The notes beneath the pieces were generated by a model. The model saw only the letters and a list, made by a program, of their open reading frames with translations, ran no database searches and was not told where the DNA came from. Of a stretch of 64,000 nucleotides of DNA, positions 17,009-27,040 are shown one piece after another; position 1 is the stretch's first letter; every line of letters begins with the position of its first letter. The stretch is from Burkholderiales bacterium (GTDB lineage: Bacteria > Pseudomonadota > Gammaproteobacteria > Burkholderiales > Nitrosomonadaceae), in contig JACKLR010000001.1 in NCBI GenBank assembly GCA_024235795.1, forward strand, positions 806,001 through 870,000, given 5' to 3'. The translations under genes were made by a program, and so were the position numbers.

Positions 17009-17933
17009 TTTCTGGTCTTCGATTGGTTGCTTCTTCAAGTCTTTTCATTAAAATCGATTTCAGTTCTGTAATGTTTTTGTACTCAGGGCAATTATAGGCT
17101 GCTAGATCAAAATGAATTGATGTGCCTGCTTTTCTATAAAGCATAACTCTCCTTCCAAGCGAATGGGCATATCCGATCTCGTAGTAGACACTAGGTCGCT
17201 CGTTCGTCAGATCACCTACCAGAAATTCGCTGGTCTTGATTTCTTCGATTATTCTCTTGGTGATTACGTCTTCATGTTCTATTCCATCTGCTCTAACTGC
17301 TTTAACTCCGAACCTAGAAAAACATTCTTTATACGCCCCATATACATCCTCGTTTTCGGGGTTACTGTTGTCTATTGGCATCATAATAAAAGCAGTATTA
17401 GGTCGATATGATTGGGATAAATTTGGGTTCTTTTCGGGTAAACCATCAGGTAAATTTGCTGGTGTAATCTTTAGTAACTGAGCTATTCCTTCTAACTGTT
17501 CGATACACTCAAAAAATGCATTCTTTGCGTCAACTGGAGAGCTGCATTCATCTTCTGACTGTCCAGGTGGGTTTACCCCCAAAACAGTACCTTCGTCATG
17601 CAGCACCTCAATTTCCCACGATCTGAATCTTCGTAGTTTGAGAGCCGCTCGCATTCGCTTTATGCAACGTCCAACATCCTTTTCATCAGATACATCTAAA
17701 ACTGGAGATGCTTTAAGTGTAGGTATGATTAACGCAACTACGTTAAATAACATTTCTTGGGTTTTCTGAGATTGCAGGTGGCGTTCATGCGATAACCTGT
17801 CCCAATAACCATTTCTACCCTCATCGCAAATCTTCCATTGTGGTGTTGTATCTTTACTGCATTCGGCAATCGCGGCATCAAAGAATGCCATCGCATTTTC
17901 ACCTAGGGTCACTGCTGTCCCGCTAACTGACAA
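17001..17933 (-). CDS. TIR / deoxyribosyltransferase-like effector-type protein with IS-displaced start
   Basis: The open frame codes 310 residues. The C-terminal ~140 residues form a Rossmann-like domain: TAFIMMPIDN, EDVYGAYKECFSRFG, ADGIEHEDVITKRII, SEFLVGDLTNERPSVYYEIG and YAHSLGRRVMLY. This pattern occurs in TIR-like and nucleoside 2-deoxyribosyltransferase-like domains, often found in stress or defence proteins. The N-terminal part is helical and unassigned. The IS4-family element was inserted at codon 14-15: the original start (MMDIKELKDGITT) is now at 19191-19233. The present frame instead begins at a TTG inside the IS end, giving a hybrid SVSGTAVTLGENAMAF start. Expression from the IS end is possible but unproven. 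Confidence 0.7.
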   Translation of the reverse strand: MSVSGTAVTLGENAMAFFDAAIAECSKDTTPQWKICDEGRNGYWDRLSHERHLQSQKTQEMLFNVVALIIPTLKASPVLDVSDEKDVGRCIKRMRAALKLRRFRSWEIEVLHDEGTVLGVNPPGQSEDECSSPVDAKNAFFECIEQLEGIAQLLKITPANLPDGLPEKNPNLSQSYRPNTAFIMMPIDNSNPENEDVYGAYKECFSRFGVKAVRADGIEHEDVITKRIIEEIKTSEFLVGDLTNERPSVYYEIGYAHSLGRRVMLYRKAGTSIHFDLAAYNCPEYKNITELKSILMKRLEEATNRRPEND

Positions 17934-19190
17934 ATGAAGAGGCCCGATTCAACCAAAATTGTTACAATAGGATTTACGATAACTTATTGAATAAGATTGG
18001 AGAATCAGGCCATGGCACATTGTAATACAATCCTTTCCCAAATTCTAAAATTTGTTTCGAGACATGAATTTGAGTCTTTGGCAAACCACCATCATGCGGG
18101 GCGATCTTTTCGTACCGCTACCCGTTGGTCCCAGTTTGTAGTCATGGTGATGGCACAGTTATCTGGCCGTATCAGTTTGCGTGATATCGTAGGGAACGTG
18201 AATGCGCAAGCACACCGTCTGTATCATCTTGGCAGCGCAAAGCTAACACGCTCGAACCTTGCGCGCATGAATGAAAACAAGCCCTATAGCTTGTATGAGG
18301 CGTTGTTTGGAAAGTTGTTGCGCCATTGTCAACATCTAACGCCAGGCCATCGATTCCGCTTCAAGAACACGCTTTATTCACTGGATGCATCGACCATTGA
18401 TTTGTGCCTGTCTGTTTTTCCTTGGGCTGATTTTCGAGCTACGAAAGGGGCTATCAAATTGCATGTCGGCCTCAATCACAGCGGTTATTTGCCTGAATTT
18501 ACCGTAATCACAGAAGGAAAAACGACTGATATTGAAGTTGGGCGCACACTGGCATTTCCAACTGGCAGTATCGTGGCAATGGATAGAGGCTACATGGATT
18601 ACGCTTGGTTTAACCAGTTGACAAACAAAGGCATATATTTTGTTACCCGCCTTAAATCAAATGCCCGCTATAAAGTGATTGAGCACCACGCTGTACAGAA
18701 AAACAAAGGAATAATCAGCGATCAGACGATAATGTTTACCGCTAATAATGCCGTGAAAAAATGTCCGATTCCATTACGCCGCATCGTCTATCGAGATATC
18801 GATACCGGCAAGCAATATATTTTTCTGACGAATCATTTCAAACTGGCGGCCAAAACCATTGCCGATGTCTATAAGGCGCGCTGGCAGGTGGAGCTTTTCT
18901 TCAAATGGATCAAACAGAACCTTAAAATCAAATCGTTTGTCGGAACCAGCAAAAATGCAGTTATGACTCAAATCTGGATCGCATTATGTGTCTATTTGCT
19001 GATCGCGTTTATCAAATTTCAGTCAAAGATTCATATCAGTATGCAACAAATACTACGATTGTTGCAGCTCAATCTTTTTGAAAAACGTGATCTCATGGCT
19101 CTTTTGCGAGGCGATCCTCCTGATAGCCGCTTCAAATATGATAACCAACCAACTTTGTTTTGATTGGAAAGTTAACGGGACAGCAGTGAC
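17908..19190 (+). mobile_element. IS4-family insertion sequence, complete (~1283 bp)
   Basis: The ends are inverted: the left begins gtcactgctgtcccgctaac, and the complement of the right begins gtcactgctgtcccgttaac. The 5-bp CTAGG occurs on both sides (17903-17907 and 19191-19195) and can be extended to CCTAGGG because of palindromic overlap. Joining the flanks across the element restores an unbroken reading frame of the host gene, which confirms the boundaries. It carries one intact transposase gene, so it looks recent and possibly active. Confidence 0.92.
18012..19163 (+). CDS. IS4-family transposase
   Basis: A 383-residue DDE transposase with the N-terminal domain typical of one IS4 subgroup (SLRDIVGNVNAQAHRLYHLG). 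Catalytic residues are Asp in YSLDASTIDL, Asp in VAMDRGYMDY, and the YREK signature Y-x2-R-x3-E-x6-K in YKARWQVELFFKWIK. ATG at 18012 is preceded by TTGGAGAATCAGGCC. The frame is intact. Confidence 0.95.
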   Translation: MAHCNTILSQILKFVSRHEFESLANHHHAGRSFRTATRWSQFVVMVMAQLSGRISLRDIVGNVNAQAHRLYHLGSAKLTRSNLARMNENKPYSLYEALFGKLLRHCQHLTPGHRFRFKNTLYSLDASTIDLCLSVFPWADFRATKGAIKLHVGLNHSGYLPEFTVITEGKTTDIEVGRTLAFPTGSIVAMDRGYMDYAWFNQLTNKGIYFVTRLKSNARYKVIEHHAVQKNKGIISDQTIMFTANNAVKKCPIPLRRIVYRDIDTGKQYIFLTNHFKLAAKTIADVYKARWQVELFFKWIKQNLKIKSFVGTSKNAVMTQIWIALCVYLLIAFIKFQSKIHISMQQILRLLQLNLFEKRDLMALLRGDPPDSRFKYDNQPTLF

Positions 19191-19233
19191 CTAGGGTGGT
19201 TATTCCGTCTTTAAGCTCTTTGATGTCCATCAT
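19191..19233 (-). pseudogene. Separated 5' end of the TIR-like gene
   Basis: The complement reads ATGATGGACATCAAAGAGC and continues to the CTAGG target site, coding MMDIKELKDGITTL. It joins in frame to GENAMAFFDAA on the other side of the IS4 element. AAGGG lies 7-8 bases before the first ATG. This is the native start of the gene at 17001-17933. The ~230 bp to the right, up to 19462, show no gene. Confidence 0.8.
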
Positions 19234-19462
19234 TAGTGACCCTTATGGAGCTAACACCTCATAGAGCATGTATCTCCTTAATTCTTTTATAATGCGTAGA
19301 TTTAGCTTTCATCACAACGAGCAAATTATAAGTGATTTATTGAAAGTAGTGACTGACCACTTTTGGCCGAAAACGGCCATTTCAATAATACCGTCAGTAT
19401 TGGTTTAATTCTACTTTCGAATACTTCGGAATAAATTCAAACTTCTACAAATTTAAAACTAC

Positions 19463-20311
19463 TCAGTACTTGCCTAAACTCTCAATGAACGTTAAAAATT
19501 TGTTGCGATACTTGTGCTCATGCCCCCAGAACACATCGCTATGCACCCCATCCGGTATCTTCCAAAATGTTTTTGGTTCGGCCAGTTTTTCAAAAATCAT
19601 ATCGCCAAAAATGGGCTCGACTGTTCTGTCTTGTTGTCCATGTATGACCAAAACCGGCACGGGCGATAATAATTTCAGGTTCTGCGGCGACCACCGGTCA
19701 CTCAATAAAACATAACTCAGCGGCTGCAGCGGCCAGGTCAGCCAATGATGGGACAGTTTCTCTCGGGCGATGCGCTGAAAAGAATCAAACGTGCTGTCTG
19801 CGACCACCAGTTTTAAATTAATCTCCGATTTTTTATCGATTGCGGTTTTTAATGTGATTATTCCGCCCATGCTTTGCCCATAAATAATGATGGGGCTGTC
19901 TTTGGCTTTATGTTGATTGACCCAATCCACTGCCGCATGGCCTGATTCGACACAACTCTTCGGCGAAGGTTTCCCTTCCGAGCGCCCATAACCGGGATAA
20001 TCAAAAATAAATAAATTATAATTTTCTGCGCTAATCCAGACCAGATGCATGAAATGGGACGTCAGGTTTTCGGCGTTACCATGAAAGAAAATGATTGTCG
20101 CTTTGGCAGGCGTTTTTTTGGCTGGAAACCACCAGCCATGTAGTCTTCTTTGCGCACTATCGGTGAAAAAAATATCTTCCGGCGCATAACCAGCGGCTTT
20201 AGGATCAAAAAACTGGTTCTTGGTATCGGGATAATACATCAGGCCCGAGCAACCACTGAGCAGTAAGCACAGGAAAATCAACAAACAGTATCGCGCAGTC
20301 GCTTTGGTCAT
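19463..20311 (-). CDS. Alpha/beta hydrolase lipoprotein, BEM46/YfhR type
   Basis: The N-terminus has a short hydrophobic stretch ending in the lipobox LLSGC, so it is probably a membrane-anchored lipoprotein. The hydrolase fold shows the oxyanion motif FFHGNAEN, the nucleophile elbow YGQSMGG, an acid in IHGQQDRTV and the catalytic His in DGVHSDVFW. An in-frame ATG at 20365 exists, but the start at 20311 places the signal sequence correctly (MTKATARYCLLIFLCLLLSG). The substrate is unknown; related proteins are esterases or thioesterases. Confidence 0.85.
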   Translation of the reverse strand: MTKATARYCLLIFLCLLLSGCSGLMYYPDTKNQFFDPKAAGYAPEDIFFTDSAQRRLHGWWFPAKKTPAKATIIFFHGNAENLTSHFMHLVWISAENYNLFIFDYPGYGRSEGKPSPKSCVESGHAAVDWVNQHKAKDSPIIIYGQSMGGIITLKTAIDKKSEINLKLVVADSTFDSFQRIAREKLSHHWLTWPLQPLSYVLLSDRWSPQNLKLLSPVPVLVIHGQQDRTVEPIFGDMIFEKLAEPKTFWKIPDGVHSDVFWGHEHKYRNKFLTFIESLGKY

Positions 20312-20393
20312 TTTCACCGCAATCAAACCGTCAAGTAACCACATCAAGTAACTACAAAAAAGCAATTCAGACGATGAATTCTAAACCCACAAA

Positions 20394-20975
20394 TCAATCT
20401 GCTTCATTATCAGTCAAAATCTTCGAAACCGTAAATGCGCCGCGCAATTGACCCGGTTTATAACCGGTTGCAGCATCCAGTGGATATTTCTCCGCCAGGA
20501 CTGATTTGACATCGCCCGAGATAGCCTCGCCATGACACGCCATACATACAGTATCAATCGGTATCGCTTTCATGTAACGATATCGGGTCACGCCGTCATC
20601 GGTTTCAATGACGCTGTTCTGCAACCCGGCTGCCGGCATGCCCGAAGCCAATTGCTGTTCAAATGCCAGTAATGTTGAATGTTCCCATTCGTCAGGGCTG
20701 TTGCCGGGATTGCGCAACTTCAAACTGGTACGCCCTACTGTCCATCCGTCGGTAGAAAGTTCATCCGCAATCTCAGGCGCACTGACATTGCATGTTGATA
20801 TCGCACTGGCTGGACCACCGGTCTGCATTGCGGTCTGGAGCCGCGCTTTTAACTGCATGCCCAGTTGCGCAGCCAGGTTCCTGGCCTGGTCTTCCAGTTG
20901 TGCTGTATTTTCGTTTTCAGCAGCTAACTGGGTGGATAGTTGTAGTAATACGATAGCAAAAATAATGTTACGCAT
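20394..20975 (-). CDS. Periplasmic haem-binding DUF3365 protein
   Basis: A 193-residue protein with a signal peptide (MRNIIFAIVLLQLSTQLAA) and a CMACHG c-type haem site near residue 160, characteristic of the DUF3365 (Tll0287-like) family. SLKLRNPGNSPDEWE and FTVSKIL are family blocks. It probably binds one c-haem and acts as a redox or ligand sensor in the periplasm. ATG at 20975 follows a GGAGG site; in-frame codons further upstream are unlikely. It stands alone next to ubiJ-ubiB, in the opposite direction. Confidence 0.85.
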   Translation of the reverse strand: MRNIIFAIVLLQLSTQLAAENENTAQLEDQARNLAAQLGMQLKARLQTAMQTGGPASAISTCNVSAPEIADELSTDGWTVGRTSLKLRNPGNSPDEWEHSTLLAFEQQLASGMPAAGLQNSVIETDDGVTRYRYMKAIPIDTVCMACHGEAISGDVKSVLAEKYPLDAATGYKPGQLRGAFTVSKILTDNEAD

Positions 20976-21264
20976 TGTTACCTCCATAAGCGAAAAATAA
21001 CAAACAAATTCAAACAAATAATGATGCCCTGTATACCATGCAGTATAACTTATCCGTCGATAACATTCGATTCGGTTAATTTAAACAGTCTGTCCTTCAA
21101 AATGGAGATACAATATTACCTTCAATGACTTTGAGTGATGGACGTGAAATCGATAAATATTACTGGCATTCACAACCAACCCGCAAAAGTGCCGGGCAAT
21201 GAATAGTCCAGATGATAAAAACCGAACTGCATTGATCGACTGACGATTATCCTGAGAATTAAAC

Positions 21265-21849
21265 ATGTTAGCATCCTACGCAACAAACCCGCTGAACCAC
21301 ATCCTGCGTAATGAAAGCTGGGCGTGCAAACGGCTGCAATCCTACGAAGGGAAAACCGTGTGCATTCACATACCCCCGTTTGTCAGTTTAAAAATGATTG
21401 TTCAGTCAAACGGTGAACTCAGTCACTACCGGGATGATTTTGAAGCCGATACCACGTTGTCCATCCTGCCGACGCTGTTGCCCAGACTACTGTCGCATGA
21501 AGAATCCGCCTACGACGCTATAGTCATATCGGGCGATACAGCCTTCGCAGAAGACTTGATCACAATCGGCAAGCACCTTAAGCCCAACTTCGAACAGGAG
21601 CTTGGCAAGATTGTTGGCGATATTCCGGCCCATCGTATCGCACAGGCCGGAGAAAATATTTTTCAGTGGCATATCAATTTGGTCAACAACATATCTGAAT
21701 CACTTGGGGAATACTGGCAGGAAGAGCAACCCATGATTGCCAAAGAGAACGAGATCAGGCGCTTTTCACACCAGATTGAAGCACTGGAACACGACGTCGA
21801 TCAACTTGAAGAAAGAATTAATCAAATCATCCGGCAAAAAAACCGATGA
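21265..21849 (+). CDS. ubiJ: UbiJ-like ubiquinone biosynthesis accessory protein
   Basis: A 194-residue protein with an SCP2-like lipid-binding domain in its first ~110 residues and a C-terminal coiled coil (HQIEALEHDVDQLEERINQI). It is thought to hold the hydrophobic intermediates and scaffold the Ubi complex. The position immediately upstream of ubiB, as in many proteobacteria, supports the call. ubiE, often the third member, is not seen. The start has only a weak TGAGAA site. Confidence 0.85.
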   Translation: MLASYATNPLNHILRNESWACKRLQSYEGKTVCIHIPPFVSLKMIVQSNGELSHYRDDFEADTTLSILPTLLPRLLSHEESAYDAIVISGDTAFAEDLITIGKHLKPNFEQELGKIVGDIPAHRIAQAGENIFQWHINLVNNISESLGEYWQEEQPMIAKENEIRRFSHQIEALEHDVDQLEERINQIIRQKNR

Positions 21850-21972
21850 CATCTCAAATGGCATTCAATTGAATTCATATTTAACCCATTAACCACTCCA
21901 TAAATGGCTAATCTCATCTGCACTCAGGATAAGTTGTACAATCCGGGCAAATAATCATTCACAAAAATATTA

Positions 21973-23487
21973 ATGCGCATATTCCGTCTTATAAAGATAC
22001 AAACCGTTGCTTTCCGATTTGGATTGGAAGAATTTTTTATCAGTCACGGCCCGTTACGTTTTTTACAAAAACCGATTAAGTGGATGACATTCTGGCGCAA
22101 GCTTGACCGCCCGCGTGGTGAGCGACTGCGCCTCGCTCTGGAAGCATTGGGACCGATATTCGTCAAATTCGGTCAAATGCTGTCTACCCGGCGCGACCTG
22201 CTGCCACACGATATTGCCGATGAACTGGCAAAGCTTCAGGATCAGGTGCCGCCCTTCTCTTCAGAAACCGTCATGACCATACTGGAAAAATCGTACGGTC
22301 GAAAAGTGAATGAAGTTTTTACTCAATTCAATGAGAAACCCGTCGCCAGCGCGTCCGTCGCACAAGTGCATTTTGCCGTTTTGCATGATGGAACCAAGGT
22401 TGCCGTTAAAGTCCTGCGCCCCAGCATCGCACCCATAATAACGCACGATGTCGCACTGATGGATACTGGCGCCTGGCTGGCCGAAGCCGTTTGGCCGGAT
22501 GGAAAACGCCTGAAACTCAGACAGGTTGTGTCGGAATTCGCCCGCCATCTTGATGACGAACTCGATTTAATGCGTGAAGCGGCCAACTGCAGCCAATTGC
22601 GGCGCAATTTTCTGAACTCGCCATTATTGCTGGTTCCGGAAGTCTACTGGGATTACTGCCGAGAAGATGTGATGGTCATGGAACGCGTCTCCGGCATTTC
22701 AATCAGCCATGTTGACGAGCTGATTGCACACAATGTAGATATTCCGCATCTTGCGCGCATGGGCGTGGAAATTTTCTTTACCCAGGTATTCCGTGACGGT
22801 TATTTTCATGCCGACATGCATCCGGGCAATATTTTTGTCGGCGAAGATGGACGGTATATCGCTGTCGACTTCGGCATTATGGGCACACTCAGCGATGAAG
22901 ACAAAAATTATCTCGCGCAGAACTTTCTGGCCTTCTTCAGACGTGACTACGGTCGTGTTGCCCAGGCGCATGTCGAAGCCGGCTGGGCGCCAAAAGACAC
23001 CCGTGTCGATGATTTTGAAACGGCCATACGTGCTGTATGCGAACCTATTTTCGATAAACCGCTGAAGGAAATTTCATTTGGTCGTGTTTTGTTTCAACTG
23101 TTCCAGACATCGCGCCAGTTCAATGTAGAAATCCAACCGCAACTGGTTTTGTTACAAAAAACACTACTCAATATCGAAGGCCTGGGACGCGATCTGGACC
23201 CCGATCTGGATCTATGGAAAACCGCCAAACCGTTTCTTGAAAACTGGATGTCCGAGCAAATTGGTTTACGGGGTCTAACAAGCCGCATGCAAAAGGAAGC
23301 ACCCAATTGGGCGGTTATCTTTCCTCAGTTTCCACGCCTGTTTCACCACATGATGGCCGAAAACCGCAATCAGGGTCTCGAAGAAAAAATGCAGCATTTG
23401 ATTTCAGAAAGTAAACGCCAGAACCGACTGCTATTTTTTGTCATCATTCTGTTAATCTTATTACTATTCTGGCAAATTTATCAATAA
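21973..23487 (+). CDS. ubiB: UbiB, atypical ABC1/ADCK kinase-like protein for ubiquinone synthesis
   Basis: A 504-residue protein with the KxGQ nucleotide-binding motif (FVKFGQMLSTRRDLLP), the AAAS-type loop replaced by KPVASASVAQVH, the catalytic loop YFHADMHPGNIF, the metal site VDFGIMGTL, and two C-terminal membrane segments (LLFFVIILLILLLFWQ). It assists ubiquinone synthesis at the inner membrane. The 123-bp gap from ubiJ contains no obvious terminator, so the pair is probably one operon. About 280 bp of non-coding DNA follow before leuS. Confidence 0.95.
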   Translation: MRIFRLIKIQTVAFRFGLEEFFISHGPLRFLQKPIKWMTFWRKLDRPRGERLRLALEALGPIFVKFGQMLSTRRDLLPHDIADELAKLQDQVPPFSSETVMTILEKSYGRKVNEVFTQFNEKPVASASVAQVHFAVLHDGTKVAVKVLRPSIAPIITHDVALMDTGAWLAEAVWPDGKRLKLRQVVSEFARHLDDELDLMREAANCSQLRRNFLNSPLLLVPEVYWDYCREDVMVMERVSGISISHVDELIAHNVDIPHLARMGVEIFFTQVFRDGYFHADMHPGNIFVGEDGRYIAVDFGIMGTLSDEDKNYLAQNFLAFFRRDYGRVAQAHVEAGWAPKDTRVDDFETAIRAVCEPIFDKPLKEISFGRVLFQLFQTSRQFNVEIQPQLVLLQKTLLNIEGLGRDLDPDLDLWKTAKPFLENWMSEQIGLRGLTSRMQKEAPNWAVIFPQFPRLFHHMMAENRNQGLEEKMQHLISESKRQNRLLFFVIILLILLLFWQIYQ

Positions 23488-23765
23488 CCCGCTTTCTGGG
23501 TGCGTCGTTTTCAATTGCCAAAAAGTGCAATAGAGTAATTCTAAACGTTGTCACTTCCTGTTGCGTACAGTTTAGCATTCCAACCAGTAATTTTCATGCA
23601 CCCGCTTACTGATTAACTATATCGCTTCTATCTTATCCACAGGGCCCACTGGATTACAAACTCCAGAATACACAATCACGGGAATTATTATCGCGCTTCA
23701 CATGTTCTTGTCGGGGCACTTCACGGTATAATAATCGATTTTAAAAGCAAAGCGTTCCAACACCC

Positions 23766-26366
23766 ATGCAAGAAAAATATCATCCCCAGGAAATCGAAAA
23801 AAACGCCCAGCAACACTGGGAAAAAACGGCCGCATTCAAAGCGGTGGAAACCTCAGACAAGCCTAAATATTATTGTCTGTCCATGTTCCCTTACCCATCG
23901 GGAAAACTGCATATGGGACATGTTCGTAATTACACGATTGGGGATGTTTTGTCGCGCTATCGCCGGATGCAGGGTTATAACGTGCTGCAACCGATGGGCT
24001 GGGATGCTTTTGGTCTGCCGGCTGAAAATGCAGCGATGCAAAACAATGTTTCACCGGCCAAATGGACTTACGACAATATCGCGTATATGCGCAAACAACT
24101 GAAAAGTCTCGGGCTGGGCATAGACTGGGATCGCGAACTGGCAACATGTGATCCGGATTATTACCGTTGGAACCAATGGCTTTTTCTGCGTATGCTGGAA
24201 AAGGGGATTGCCTATCAGACCACCGGCACCGTCAACTGGGATCCGATCGACCAGACCGTTCTGGCCAATGAACAGGTTATTGACGGGTGTGGCTGGCGCA
24301 CCGGCGCACCGGTTGAAAAACGTGAGATTCCAATGTATTACCTGAAAATCACCGCATACGCCGACGAATTGCTGGAAGCCCTCGACACCTTGCCGGGCTG
24401 GCCGGAACGTGTCAAGACCATGCAGGCCAACTGGATTGGAAAAAGCTACGGTGTTGACATTACATTCCCTGCCGACAAGGAATCCGGCACGCCACAAGAC
24501 CTGAAAGTATTCACCACGCGCGCTGATACGCTGATGGGCGCGACCTATGTAGCGGTCGCAGCGGAGCATCCGATTGCATTGCACGCCGCCAAGGATAATC
24601 TGACGCTACATAATTTTATTCAGGAATGCAAACTCGGTGCGACTAAAGAAGCCGACCTGGCCACTCAGGAAAAGAAAGGCATGGACACCGGCCTGTTCGT
24701 GATCCATCCGCTCAATGGAAAGCGCCTGCCGATATGGATTGCCAATTATGTTTTAATGGGTTACGGAGAAGGCGCAGTCATGGCGGTGCCAGCCCATGAC
24801 GAACGTGATTTCGAATTTGCCAAACAGTACGCGCTGCAGATCAAAGCCGTGATAAAACCGCTTCACGAAGACCTGCAACACCCTTTGAATGAAGCGTATA
24901 TTGAACATGGCATCACTTTCGATTCAGAAGAGTTCTCCGGTCTCGAATTTCAGGATGCAGTGGATGCAATCGCCGCAGCTTTACAGAAAAAGGAACTTGG
25001 CAACAAACGCGTTCAGTACCGCCTGCGTGACTGGGGGATCTCGCGCCAGCGGTACTGGGGTTGTCCTATCCCGTTGATCCATTGCGAGTCTTGCGGTATT
25101 GTCCCGGTACCGGATGATCAGTTGCCCGTTATTCTGCCACAGGATCTGGTGCCCGATGGCGCCGGAAATCCACTCGGCAAAACATCATCTTTCTATGAGT
25201 GCACTTGCCCGCAATGCGGCAATATCGCCCGGCGCGAAACGGACACGATGGACACCTTTGTCGATTCTTCGTGGTATTACGCGCGCTATGCCTGCCCAGA
25301 CCAGAATCAGGCAATGACCGATGAACGCGCGAATTACTGGCTGCCGGTCGACCAGTATATCGGCGGTATTGAACACGCCATTTTGCATCTGCTGTATTCG
25401 CGTTTCTGGAGCAAGGTCATGCGCGACACCGGTCTGCTGGATACAGACGAACCATTCACGAACCTCCTCACACAGGGTATGGTTCTGAACGAAATTTTTT
25501 ACCGCAAGACCGGCAGCGGACGCATTACCTATTACAATCCAACTGAAGTCGATATTCAGTTTGACGAAGACGGCAAGCGGTGCGGGACAATATTACTTAC
25601 AGACCGGCAGCCTGTCGAATCCGGTGGCATCGGCACCATGTCAAAATCCAAAAATAACGGTGTCGACCCGCAAAAACTGGTCGAGGAATACGGTGCGGAC
25701 ACCGCTCGCCTGTTCATGATGTTCGCCAGTCCACCGACACAAACACTGGAATGGTCTGACACAGGCGTTGACGGCGCCTATCGTTTTCTCAGGCGCTTGT
25801 GGAAGCAGGTATACACCCATGTCGAACAAGGTATCGTTACGGTTGACCCTGCCATGCATCGGAATCTGCCTGCGGAACTCAAAACCCTGCGTTTCCAGTT
25901 ACACCACACCGTCGCAAAATTCACCGATGATCTTGAACGGCGCCACACCTTCAACACGGCAATCGCTGCCGTCATGGAATTGATGAACAATCTGGCAAAA
26001 GTACACGAAACCGATCCTGCTGCCCGTAACCTGCTGCAGGAAGCAATGGAAAACATAGTGCTGCTGCTCTCTCCCATCGTGCCGCATACCTGCCATGCGT
26101 TATGGCGCGAACTTCGTCCGGGCACTGAGTTGCTCGACCAACCCTGGCCACAGGCCGACCAGTCGGCACTGGTACAGGATGAAATCAAGCTTGTGGTGCA
26201 GGTTAATGGAAAGCTGCGCGGACAAATTCATGTCGCCAAGCATGTGGACCGGAAAACCATCGAACAGACTGCGCTAGAGAACGAACAGGTGCAAAAATTC
26301 ATCGAAGACGCACCGATCAAGAAGATTATTGTGGTGCCGGGCAAACTTGTAAATATTGTTATCTAA
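23766..26366 (+). CDS. leuS: Leucyl-tRNA synthetase
   Basis: A class I aminoacyl-tRNA synthetase of 866 residues, normal for bacteria. The HIGH-like motif is PSGKLHMGHVRNY near residue 45 and the KMSKS-like motif is GTMSKSKNNGVDP near 625. The editing domain (about 220-410) includes TTRADTLMGATYV and AVPAHDERDFEFA. The C-terminal anticodon-binding and tail domains are present. lptE and holA, which often follow leuS in proteobacteria, are absent here. Confidence 0.98.
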   Translation: MQEKYHPQEIEKNAQQHWEKTAAFKAVETSDKPKYYCLSMFPYPSGKLHMGHVRNYTIGDVLSRYRRMQGYNVLQPMGWDAFGLPAENAAMQNNVSPAKWTYDNIAYMRKQLKSLGLGIDWDRELATCDPDYYRWNQWLFLRMLEKGIAYQTTGTVNWDPIDQTVLANEQVIDGCGWRTGAPVEKREIPMYYLKITAYADELLEALDTLPGWPERVKTMQANWIGKSYGVDITFPADKESGTPQDLKVFTTRADTLMGATYVAVAAEHPIALHAAKDNLTLHNFIQECKLGATKEADLATQEKKGMDTGLFVIHPLNGKRLPIWIANYVLMGYGEGAVMAVPAHDERDFEFAKQYALQIKAVIKPLHEDLQHPLNEAYIEHGITFDSEEFSGLEFQDAVDAIAAALQKKELGNKRVQYRLRDWGISRQRYWGCPIPLIHCESCGIVPVPDDQLPVILPQDLVPDGAGNPLGKTSSFYECTCPQCGNIARRETDTMDTFVDSSWYYARYACPDQNQAMTDERANYWLPVDQYIGGIEHAILHLLYSRFWSKVMRDTGLLDTDEPFTNLLTQGMVLNEIFYRKTGSGRITYYNPTEVDIQFDEDGKRCGTILLTDRQPVESGGIGTMSKSKNNGVDPQKLVEEYGADTARLFMMFASPPTQTLEWSDTGVDGAYRFLRRLWKQVYTHVEQGIVTVDPAMHRNLPAELKTLRFQLHHTVAKFTDDLERRHTFNTAIAAVMELMNNLAKVHETDPAARNLLQEAMENIVLLLSPIVPHTCHALWRELRPGTELLDQPWPQADQSALVQDEIKLVVQVNGKLRGQIHVAKHVDRKTIEQTALENEQVQKFIEDAPIKKIIVVPGKLVNIVI

Positions 26367-27040
26367 CGGATTTCAATAACTAATGTTCACAATTATATTT
26401 GCATTTATGACATAAATAGAAGTAATCTATAGTAGTTTTAATCATAGAATCAGAATCACGTCCAATAGTGGAATATGAAATATTGGATATTTTGGTACAC
26501 CCATTTTACTAATCGCACAATAAAATAAAATGGAAATGCATTTTCTTAGGAATTTTAATTCAATTAAGATTAATTCAACCAAGACACCCTTTACCTTTAC
26601 CGTGCTCACGAATTTAAAACACCACTTATTATTACGCTTCAGCACTTTTGTTGACAACAGACTAAGCTGTCATTTTTAGCGCTGTATTCAACCCTTAATC
26701 GGTTGAAAAATGGCTAAATATCCAAAAAGCGCATTTTGAACGCAATGCAAAAGTAACTGAATACCATATACTTTTAATCAATATTTGTTTTTATTATTCT
26801 CTGAGATTCGCACGGTTATCCGCACAGTTATACAAATACGTTTAAAAATAAAGCGTTGTAATGTGTACACATACCAGGCGACAGATTGGAAACACTATTT
26901 TTGTACTTGTATTAGGGGCTGTTCTCAGTAAGTAAATTATTTCTGTTCACTAATCGACGACAGACCCTAATAGCTGAGCTACTTGACACGTTCCTGCATT
27001 ACAAATAACAGCAAGAACTTCTGCGATAGGAGGCAATTTA
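26367..27040. other. Non-coding stretch between leuS and the hybrid signalling gene
   Basis: About 670 AT-rich bases without a convincing gene; the only small frame here (26442-26657, minus strand) has low-complexity hydrophobic content and no ribosome site. The right end carries AGGAGGC before the GTG start of the next gene, and TTGACA occurs at 26982 without a well-placed -10. I see no terminator. Confidence 0.5.

Noticed and set aside
26442..26657. 71-residue minus-strand frame downstream of leuS
   Set aside because: No ribosome site, low-complexity hydrophobic composition and no family resemblance.
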